From CAYOPZ01 sp964406005 (GTDB lineage Bacteria; Bacteroidota; Bacteroidia; Bacteroidales; SM23-62), in NCBI GenBank assembly GCA_964406005.1, contig CAYOPZ010000038.1, positions 1 through 30,574 of the forward strand: DNA of 30,574 nucleotides, given 5' to 3'. Positions 25,492 through 30,574 of the stretch are shown in pieces. The notes beneath the pieces were generated by a model. That model was given only the letters and a program-made list of their open reading frames with translations. It did no database searches and was not told the DNA's origin. The translations under genes and the position numbers were made by a program. The stretch's first letter is position 1, and every line of letters begins with the position of its first letter.

Positions 25492-25511
25492 ATGACGTAA
25501 ATATACGACAT
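25492..25511 (-). promoter_or_regulatory. Probable operator of the minus-strand arsR operon
   Basis: ATGACGTA-AATA-TACGACAT is an inverted repeat with seven of eight arm positions matching, 13 bp before the arsR start. On the minus strand it contains TATATTTA, one base from the -7 consensus, so repressor bound here would cover the promoter. A second palindrome, TGTATATATACA, lies at 25524-25535. Confidence 0.6.
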
Positions 25512-25523
25512 CTTTACACTTAA

Positions 25524-25535
25524 TGTATATATACA
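25524..25535. promoter_or_regulatory. AT palindrome in the divergent ars intergenic region
   Basis: TGTATATATACA is a perfect 12-bp palindrome midway between the two arsR genes. It might be an additional regulator site, but AT-rich palindromes occur by chance in such spacers. Confidence 0.3.
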
Positions 25536-25554
25536 ACATTAATTTTCTATTAAG

Positions 25555-25585
25555 TTGTTTAATTAGGAAATATACCATACATTTG
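25555..25585 (+). promoter_or_regulatory. Promoter of the plus-strand arsR
   Basis: TTG (555-557) and TACATTTG (578-585), separated by 20 bp, fit the Bacteroidota -33/-7 pattern. The -7 box touches the left arm of the operator, so a bound ArsR would block initiation. Confidence 0.65.
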
Positions 25586-25603
25586 TTCGGTAATTTACGA
25601 ACA
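25584..25603 (+). promoter_or_regulatory. ArsR operator site 1 (TTCG-N8-CGAA)
   Basis: TGTTCG and CGAACA form a perfect 6-bp inverted repeat with an 8-bp centre (GTAATTTA). It ends 2 bp before the second arsR start and overlaps its -7 box, consistent with autorepression. It is the first of three sites sharing TTCG-N8-CGAA. Confidence 0.7.
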
Positions 25604-25605
25604 GG

Positions 25606-25902
25606 ATGAAGAAAGTAGAAATTCTTACTGAAGACCAAAAGACCATCGCACGATTTGCCAAAGCAATGGGACATCCCATCAGGATGTATGTACTTGAATT
25701 GCTTTCCAACCAGAGTTGTTGTTACAGTGGTGATCTTACGGAAGTGCTTCCCATTGCAAAGTCCACCCTGTCGCAACATCTTAAAGAGTTAAAAGATGCA
25801 GGATTGATACAAGGTGAAATTGAAGCACCCAAAATTAAATATTGCTTGAATCAGGAGAACTGGAAACTGGCGAAACAACTATTTGCCAAATTTCTTAAAT
25901 AA
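25606..25902 (+). CDS. ArsR family regulator of the arsEFG/permease units
   Basis: A 98-residue winged-helix repressor. AKAMGHPIRMYVLELLSN is the dimer/DNA-binding lead, LPIAKSTLSQHLKELKDAGLI the helix-turn-helix, and EAPKIKYCLN the wing. Cysteines 38 and 39 (SCCYSGDL) before the recognition helix and Cys80 are candidate arsenical ligands, arranged differently from the other ArsR. It is transcribed divergently from the arsR-arsC-acr3 operon. Operator sites before itself, before arsE and before the permease suggest it governs three units. It may respond to organic rather than inorganic arsenicals; that is inference from the genes it controls. Confidence 0.9.
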   Translation: MKKVEILTEDQKTIARFAKAMGHPIRMYVLELLSNQSCCYSGDLTEVLPIAKSTLSQHLKELKDAGLIQGEIEAPKIKYCLNQENWKLAKQLFAKFLK

Positions 25903-25920
25903 AATTTTTTGTTTAATATG

Positions 25921-25936
25921 TTCGTAGTTTGGCGAA
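25921..25936 (+). promoter_or_regulatory. ArsR operator site 2, upstream of arsE
   Basis: TTCG-TAGTTTGG-CGAA keeps the arms and 8-bp spacing of sites 1 and 3, and lies 16 bp before the arsE start in the 50-bp gap after arsR. TTTG (908-911) and TAGTTTGG (925-932) might be degenerate promoter elements. Confidence 0.6.
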
Positions 25937-25952
25937 TAACGAATAAAAAATC

Positions 25953-26192
25953 ATGGAAATAAAAGTATTAGGTACGGGATGTGCCAGATGCAGATCACTT
26001 GAAAAGATCACACAAAAAGCAGTAGAAGAGTTAGAACTTGATGCTACTGTGGAGAAGGTTGAAGATATTCAAAAGATCATGGAATACGCTGTCATGCGAA
26101 CTCCTGCTCTTGTGATCAATGGAAAGGTAGTTATGTCAGGACAAGTTCCAAAAGTTTCTCAGATCAAAGATTTGTTAACTCAAAATATGTAA
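25953..26192 (+). CDS. arsE: Small thioredoxin-family redox protein (ArsE-like)
   Basis: A 79-residue thioredoxin-fold protein of the small TM0996/MTH895 type. MEIKVLGTGCARCRSLEK carries the CxxC pair at Cys10 and Cys13. The cis-proline region is MRTPALVINGKVVMSG. There is no signal peptide, so it is cytoplasmic. The order arsE-arsF-arsG is known from the Shewanella putrefaciens arsEFG operon, where ArsE and ArsF are linked to reduction of nitrophenyl arsenicals and ArsG to efflux of the aminophenyl products. The arsF start is 4 nt after its stop, so the three genes are translationally close. The symbol rests on this context. Confidence 0.82.
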   Translation: MEIKVLGTGCARCRSLEKITQKAVEELELDATVEKVEDIQKIMEYAVMRTPALVINGKVVMSGQVPKVSQIKDLLTQNM

Positions 26193-26196
26193 TCCA

Positions 26197-26616
26197 ATGA
26201 AAGCAGTTAGATTAACCTTCATGTTGCTAATGGCAGTCTCGCTATCAACCTGTAATGCACAATCTTCAAAAGACCAGAAGTCTGCTGTTGCTGATACCGA
26301 TGAACTTCAGGTCTATTACTTCCACTTTACCGCACGGGGTGCCACATGCAATGCTGTGGAGAATGAAACCAAGGTGGCGTTAGAAATGTTTTATACCGAT
26401 CAGGTTAAGGAGGGAAACATTGCCTTTGCTTCCCTAAACCTTGATGAAGATGACGGAAAGAAATTGGCTGAACAACTAAAGGTTTCCGGACAGACTTTAT
26501 TGCTGATCAAGGGAGATCAAATAGGGAACCTGACCAATAAAGGATTTATGAATGCCCGGACCAATTCCGGCAAGTTCCATGAAATTCTGAAAAGTAATAT
26601 CGACAAGTTGTTATAG
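26197..26616 (+). CDS. arsF: ArsF-family protein (nitrophenyl-arsenical reduction partner)
   Basis: A 139-residue exported or membrane-tethered protein. A hydrophobic N-terminus (MKAVRLTFMLLMAVSLSTCNAQ) is either a signal peptide or a weak lipobox with Cys19. The body resembles a thioredoxin fold: VYYFHFTARGATCNAVE as the first strand and active-site helix, SLNLDED, and SGQTLLLIKGDQIGNL with a later helix. The site has a single cysteine (GATC) instead of CxxC. This matches the ArsF-type subunit described beside arsE and arsG. Its exact biochemical part is unclear from sequence, since a lone cysteine cannot by itself form the usual disulfide. Confidence 0.85.
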   Translation: MKAVRLTFMLLMAVSLSTCNAQSSKDQKSAVADTDELQVYYFHFTARGATCNAVENETKVALEMFYTDQVKEGNIAFASLNLDEDDGKKLAEQLKVSGQTLLLIKGDQIGNLTNKGFMNARTNSGKFHEILKSNIDKLL

Positions 26617-26619
26617 TGC

Positions 26620-27318
26620 ATGGAAGAATTTCTCAATAATCTATATTCGAATTCTTCCTTACCGTTCGTCTCTTCCCTTATTTTAGGCTTGTTAACCGCA
26701 ACAAGTCCCTGTCCTATGGCGACAAATATTGCTGCCATTGGCTATGTCGGGAAAGACCTTGCTAACAGGAACAGGATTTTATACAAGGGATTGTTGTACA
26801 CATTGGGTAGGACTGTCTCCTATACTGTGCTGGCGTTGATTCTGTTTTTTAGTGCGGATCAATTAAGAGTTTCAGGTGTATTTCAGCAATATAGAGAAAA
26901 GATCATAGGTCCACTTCTGATTGTCATAGGAATCTTCATGCTTGGGATTATCATGTTGAATTTTCCGGCTTTCAACAAACTATCAGAGAGATTTCAAAAC
27001 AGAAGCAGATTTAATTATTGGGATGTATTCCTTTTTGGGGTGATCTTTGCTCTTGCTTTTTGCCCATATAGTGGTGTTCTGTATTTCGGCATGTTAATCC
27101 CATTAACACTTTCCACATCTGGACTTCACCTGCCTGTGATTTTTGCCATTGCAACAGGCATTCCTGTAATCCTGTTTGCGTGGGTAATTTCTTATACAAT
27201 TTCAGGAATGGGAAATCTTTATAACAAGATCAAATCCTTTGAATTCTGGTTCAGAAAGGTAGTTGCTCTGTTGTTTATGGGCATCGGAGTGTATTATGTT
27301 ATAGCAGTTTGGTTCTAA
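26620..27318 (+). CDS. arsG: ArsG-type aminophenyl-arsenical efflux permease (CcdA/DsbD-like)
   Basis: A 232-residue membrane protein with about six helices in the DsbD/CcdA fold. Two conserved membrane cysteines are visible: Cys31 in TSPCPMATN and Cys148 in LAFCPYSGVL, the pair that shuttles electrons in DsbD homologues. In this subfamily the pair has been associated with export of trivalent aromatic arsenicals. It begins 3 nt after arsF. The duplicate nature of the fold (two three-helix halves) is apparent. It may alternatively transfer reducing power to ArsF outside the membrane; context favours an arsenical role. Confidence 0.86.
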   Translation: MEEFLNNLYSNSSLPFVSSLILGLLTATSPCPMATNIAAIGYVGKDLANRNRILYKGLLYTLGRTVSYTVLALILFFSADQLRVSGVFQQYREKIIGPLLIVIGIFMLGIIMLNFPAFNKLSERFQNRSRFNYWDVFLFGVIFALAFCPYSGVLYFGMLIPLTLSTSGLHLPVIFAIATGIPVILFAWVISYTISGMGNLYNKIKSFEFWFRKVVALLFMGIGVYYVIAVWF

Positions 27319-27335
27319 ATTTTTTAATTTGGAAG

Positions 27336-27351
27336 TTCGTAAAATTACGAA
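27336..27351 (+). promoter_or_regulatory. ArsR operator site 3, upstream of the permease
   Basis: TTCGTAA-AA-TTACGAA is a perfect inverted repeat with 7-bp arms, the best of the three sites. It ends 13 bp before the chosen permease ATG. TTTG (308-311) and TAATTTGG (325-332) upstream repeat the layout seen at site 2. Confidence 0.72.
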
Positions 27352-27364
27352 TGAATATGAAGGT

Positions 27365-28393
27365 ATGGGTAGAGTGAAAAATAAAATAGTAATCGTCCTT
27401 CTTTTAATCCCGATCTGGATCGTCCTATATAAATATCTACAGGAAATTGCAGATTTCTTAGTTTTCCGGGTGTTCCAAACGACTCCTGGAAAGCACCTGA
27501 CTGAAACCATCAGGTTCTTTATCTACGAAGTACCAAAGGTGATGATGTTGCTGGTACTGATCATTTTTATTGTGGGTATTATCAGAACTTATTTTTCACC
27601 GGAAAAGACAAAAAAAGCACTGGAAGGGAAACCATTATTTGTAGGCAACGTGTTGGCATCAGTATTAGGGATCGTAACCCCCTTCTGCTCATGTTCTGCG
27701 ATCCCCTTGTTTTTAGGTTTTGTTGAAGCAGGAATACCATTGGGAGTTACATTTTCTTTTCTGATTGCTGCTCCCATGATCAATGAAGTAGCATTGGTGC
27801 TGCTCATCGGATTGTTTGGGTGGAAGGTCGCCATTATATATGTACTTACTGGTCTTACCATTGCGATTCTTGCTGGCTTCATCCTTGAAAAACTGAACCT
27901 GAAAAGGTATGTGGCTGAATGGGTATATGAAACACATGCAAAACAAACGCTCGAACTTGGTCATTCACAGTCATTTAATCAAAGAATTTCAGCAGGTAGT
28001 GAAGTTGTTAGGGAGATCGTGGGCAAAATTTGGATATATATTCTTATCGGTATTGCAGTTGGAGCAGGAGCACACGGATTTGTTCCTGATGAATATTTAG
28101 TAGGAGCACTTGGAAGCCAGAACTGGTACTCTGTTCCGTTGGCAATACTTGTGGGTATTCCTCTCTACTCAAATGCAGCAGGTATCATACCCATTGTAAG
28201 TGTCTTGATTGAAAAAGGTGTGACTATAGGAACTGCGTTGGCTTTTATGATGTCCGTAATTGGTTTGTCACTACCGGAAATCATTATACTCAAGAAAGTA
28301 TTGAAGTGGCAACTCATAGGAGTATTTATCGGTGTTGTTGCTGTCGGAATATTAATTGTCGGATTGATCTTTAATTATATAGTGTTCATTTAA
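27365..28393 (+). CDS. ArsP/YraQ-type permease (DUF318 family)
   Basis: A 342-residue integral membrane protein with about eight to ten helices. The family signature TPFCSCSAIPLFLGF contains Cys108 and Cys110, the thiols that bind trivalent arsenicals in ArsP proteins. A second signature (GIPLYSNAAGIIPIV) lies in the C-terminal half. ATG 27365 is chosen because the frame opening at TTG 27329 would put the operator inside the coding region. ArsP exports methylarsenite and trivalent roxarsone; related DUF318 permeases have been linked to copper or zinc, so the substrate is uncertain. Its own operator in front suggests a separate transcription start. Confidence 0.82.
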   Translation: MGRVKNKIVIVLLLIPIWIVLYKYLQEIADFLVFRVFQTTPGKHLTETIRFFIYEVPKVMMLLVLIIFIVGIIRTYFSPEKTKKALEGKPLFVGNVLASVLGIVTPFCSCSAIPLFLGFVEAGIPLGVTFSFLIAAPMINEVALVLLIGLFGWKVAIIYVLTGLTIAILAGFILEKLNLKRYVAEWVYETHAKQTLELGHSQSFNQRISAGSEVVREIVGKIWIYILIGIAVGAGAHGFVPDEYLVGALGSQNWYSVPLAILVGIPLYSNAAGIIPIVSVLIEKGVTIGTALAFMMSVIGLSLPEIIILKKVLKWQLIGVFIGVVAVGILIVGLIFNYIVFI

Positions 28394-28469
28394 ATTCAGG
28401 ACTACGGATAATAAGAAAGATGAAATACCGGAATGGGCATTCGAATTTAATGGGCATAAATGTCCTGCA

Positions 28470-29018
28470 ATGCCAATTGGGTATCGAGCAGGTCTAACTG
28501 CAATGAAAAAACTTGGTGTTGAAAAAGCCAGTAACAAAGAGTTATATCTTATTTGTGAAAATGGACCTGCACATGCTGCTGCTTGCTTTTTAGATGGGGT
28601 GATGGCTGCAACAGGATGCACTTATGGAAAGGGAATAGCGGAAAAGTTAAATTATGGGAAGAATGCGATTGTACTGGTTGATTTGAAAACAAAAATGGCT
28701 GTAAGAGTTTCTATGAGACCAGAGTTTTTTGAAAAGGCATTGAACTCTGAATTTGTAAAACTCAGAAAGCAGAGAGTTGAACCCAGGGATATTCAATCCG
28801 AACTGGTATTGCCGCTTATTGAAAACGTGCAACAACTTGACGAAAATGTTCTTTTCTCAATAAGTGAAATCTTCGAGAAAGATGTGCAACCACCCAAAGG
28901 AACTTTTGACTGGCATAATTGCTCAGTATGTAATGAAATTGTATTTGACAACCGATCAAAAATTATAGATGTTAAGAGAGTATGTATTCCTTGTGCAGAG
29001 GAACAATTAACATCATAG
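28470..29018 (+). CDS. FmdE-domain protein with C-terminal zinc ribbon; true start unclear
   Basis: From ATG 28470 the product has 182 residues, but the reading frame stays open back to 28383. The missing part encodes EWAFEFNGHKCPAM, a hallmark of FmdE-like domains (GHxCP, then GYRAGLTAM), so the functional protein must begin earlier. No ATG, GTG or TTG exists between 28383 and 28470. Either a non-standard start (ATA 28425) or a frameshift after the out-of-frame ATG at 28420 is needed. The C-terminus carries CSVC...CIPC, a zinc ribbon. FmdE domains bind metal and occur in formylmethanofuran dehydrogenase and other redox contexts; the role here is unknown. It is 1 nt ahead of the TauE gene. 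Confidence 0.72.
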   Translation: MPIGYRAGLTAMKKLGVEKASNKELYLICENGPAHAAACFLDGVMAATGCTYGKGIAEKLNYGKNAIVLVDLKTKMAVRVSMRPEFFEKALNSEFVKLRKQRVEPRDIQSELVLPLIENVQQLDENVLFSISEIFEKDVQPPKGTFDWHNCSVCNEIVFDNRSKIIDVKRVCIPCAEEQLTS

Positions 29019-29019
29019 T

Positions 29020-29757
29020 ATGGAGTATTATCTGGCAGCGATTTCTTTCGTTGCTGCCTTTTTATTCTCCCTTGGAGGAATAGGGGCAGCGATTATATTA
29101 ATTCCAATTATGCATTCATTTGGAATTCCTTTAACTGTTGCAAAACCAGTAGGTTTATTTTATAACACCATAAGTTTAACGGGAGCAAGCATTAACAATA
29201 TTAGAAACAAACGACTTGATTTTAAATTAGGTATCCCCATTATTATCTTTTCATTTCTTTCTGCAATTGTTGGTGCTTATGTGTCAAAATACATTGCTTC
29301 ACAGGTTATTTTGCTGATGTTCATAGCATTTCTGATATTTTCAGGATTCATGTTCCTGTTCTTTAAGAATAAAAAGGAAACGAATTTCCGTGAAGACATA
29401 CCTTATTTTTCATTCTCCCTGATTGGTGCAGTTGCAGGTTTATTATCCGGGATGCTTGGCATAGGTGGTGGTGGTATTATTTCACCACTGATGCTGATGA
29501 TGGGATTTAATCCTAAGAAGATCGCTACAATAACTGCTTTTGTTGTTCCTTTCTCTTCATTGTCAGGATTTCTGACGTACTGGACAATTGGATCAGTCGA
29601 TTGGAAATTATTGGCTTTAACATCTCTTGCTGGTGTTGCAGGGGCAACCATAGGTACAATATTCATGCAGAAGCGATTGAATCCAAAAGTTGTGAGAAAA
29701 ATTCTTGCTATAATTCTACTAATTATGGCAGTTAAAATGGGACTTAAATTCTTTTAA
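29020..29757 (+). CDS. TauE/SafE family membrane transporter
   Basis: A 245-residue integral membrane protein with about eight helices in two homologous halves. FSLGGIGAAIILIPIMHSFGIP opens the first half and GMLGIGGGGIISPLML the second, the glycine-rich pattern of the TauE/SafE (DUF81) family. Members are associated with export or import of sulfite, sulfonates, sulfoacetate and sometimes other anions. The stop of the FmdE-like gene is 1 nt before its start, indicating coupling. In an arsenical regulon it might move a sulfur-containing or arsenic-containing anion; substrate is inference. Confidence 0.88.
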   Translation: MEYYLAAISFVAAFLFSLGGIGAAIILIPIMHSFGIPLTVAKPVGLFYNTISLTGASINNIRNKRLDFKLGIPIIIFSFLSAIVGAYVSKYIASQVILLMFIAFLIFSGFMFLFFKNKKETNFREDIPYFSFSLIGAVAGLLSGMLGIGGGGIISPLMLMMGFNPKKIATITAFVVPFSSLSGFLTYWTIGSVDWKLLALTSLAGVAGATIGTIFMQKRLNPKVVRKILAIILLIMAVKMGLKFF

Positions 29758-29779
29758 AATAATTCAATGATATCAATTC

Positions 29780-29789
29780 TAAACGTTTA
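29780..29789. promoter_or_regulatory. Palindrome before the ProC-like gene
   Basis: TAAACGTTTA is a perfect 10-bp palindrome 11 bp before the start codon. It does not match the TTCG-N8-CGAA sites and may be chance. Confidence 0.25.
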
Positions 29790-29800
29790 AAAACAACATC

Positions 29801-30574
29801 ATGGCACTAAAATCAATCGGTTTTATCGGTGGCGGAAGAATCACTAAAATTGTTCTTCAAGCCTTGGCTAATAAGCAAATCGAATTGCCCTCAGTTCAGG
29901 TTTGCGATACCAATCCGGAAGTACTGAAGTCACTTGGTAGACAGTTCCCAAAAACTCAAGTGACTGATTCTTGTGAATTAGCAGCAAAGCAGGAGATAGT
30001 TTTTATCGCCCTGCACCCACCTGTAATTATGGAAACATTGGAACAGATCAATACATCTGTTTCTGAGAAAACACAGGTAGTTTCATTCGCTCCGAAAATC
30101 AGCATCGAAAAAATTGTCTCAAAACTGGCAACAAAGAGTATTGCACGCATGATTCCCAATGCCACTTCATACATCAATGAAGGGTATAATCCGGTTTCTT
30201 TTTCAGGGGAATATTCTGCCAGCGAGAAACAAAACTTGCTTGTGATGCTAAAAACTTTGGGAAATACTTTTGAAGTGGAAGAATCAAAACTCGAAGCGTA
30301 TGCAATGATTTCTGCCATGTTACCGACCTATTTCTGGTTTCAGTGGAATGAAATGCAAAACCTTGGTTTACAAATGGGAATGAATGAATCGGAAAGCAAA
30401 GAAACGGTTCAACAAACCTTATTAGCTGCTATCAATTTGCTTTATGATTCTGATCTAAACTATAACGAGGTAATTGATTTGATCCCTGTAAAACCCATCG
30501 GTGAGCATGAAACACAAATTTCCGAAATCTACCAGAGCAAACTGATGGGATTATTTCAAAAAATAAAGCCATAA
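29801..30574 (+). CDS. ProC-like NAD(P)-binding protein of unknown substrate
   Basis: A complete 257-residue protein ending at the last base. The N-terminus IGFIGGGRITKIV is a Rossmann nucleotide-binding loop. ARMIPNATSYINEGYNPVSF corresponds to the MPN segment of pyrroline-5-carboxylate reductase, and MLPTYFWFQWNEMQNLGLQMG to its dimerisation helix. The ProC substrate signature (T-PGG-TI-GL) is not kept; in its place is LIPVKPIGEHE. It is therefore a paralogue unlikely to make proline, and the host already has a normal proC at the other end of the window. It follows the TauE gene by 43 nt and probably belongs to the same arsenical-responsive unit. Reaction unknown. Confidence 0.78.
   Translation: MALKSIGFIGGGRITKIVLQALANKQIELPSVQVCDTNPEVLKSLGRQFPKTQVTDSCELAAKQEIVFIALHPPVIMETLEQINTSVSEKTQVVSFAPKISIEKIVSKLATKSIARMIPNATSYINEGYNPVSFSGEYSASEKQNLLVMLKTLGNTFEVEESKLEAYAMISAMLPTYFWFQWNEMQNLGLQMGMNESESKETVQQTLLAAINLLYDSDLNYNEVIDLIPVKPIGEHETQISEIYQSKLMGLFQKIKP

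Noticed and set aside
27329..27364. Upstream extension of the permease from TTG 27329
   Set aside because: It would place the perfect operator palindrome inside the coding region; ATG 27365 gives a normal first helix.
1..30574. Insertion sequences, transposases or toxin-antitoxin pairs
   Set aside because: No transposase-like or toxin-like product was recognised in any frame, and no flanking inverted repeats were found by eye.

Overview
The window looks like a Bacteroidota chromosome, probably Bacteroidales or a relative. The evidence is the combined arginine/proline gene cluster, a PUA-less ProB, an atpD-atpC pair with a short epsilon subunit, ribosomal protein Thx, a DUF2723 membrane protein, a DUF4369/TlpA-type thioredoxin protein, and promoters with the TTTG / TAnnTTTG Bacteroidota pattern. 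No genus can be named from sequence alone.

Bases 1 to about 23340 are a GC-richer core region. First comes a plus-strand amino-acid operon: the 3' end of proC, an M20 deacylase (argE type), argH, proB and proA. It converges on a minus-strand pair, a thioredoxin-like protein followed by carA. Then come a polyprenyl synthetase, a large DUF2723 membrane protein, and a divergent 960-residue secreted protein with an HExxH motif and probable beta-propeller and barrel parts. These are followed by a LEA-like lipoprotein, a TonB-like protein, and a minus-strand run of atpD, atpC, an alpha/beta hydrolase and a family 9 glycosyltransferase. Next are two tandem small outer-membrane barrel proteins, a cytoplasmic GH16-fold protein with three N-terminal repeats and no intact catalytic motif, Thx with a very long Lys/Glu/Pro tail, and tRNA-Arg(CCT).

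Immediately after the tRNA the sequence becomes visibly AT-richer and every gene belongs to an arsenic-type accessory region. On the minus strand is arsR-arsC-acr3 plus a cysteine-rich GDCCVxC protein, ending in an intrinsic terminator. On the plus strand, divergently, is a second arsR, then arsE, arsF and arsG (genes linked in other bacteria to nitro/amino-phenylarsenical handling), an ArsP/YraQ-type permease, an FmdE-domain protein, a TauE/SafE transporter and a ProC-like NAD(P)-binding protein that ends at the last base.

The plus-strand arsenic genes seem to form three transcription units. Each is preceded by the same inverted repeat, TTCG-N8-CGAA, so the second ArsR probably controls all three as one regulon. 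The minus-strand arsR has a related CG-N8-CG palindrome. The least explained part, and the best candidate for something new, is the last unit (permease, FmdE-like, TauE, ProC-like). Its shared operator ties it to arsenical sensing, but its chemistry is unknown.
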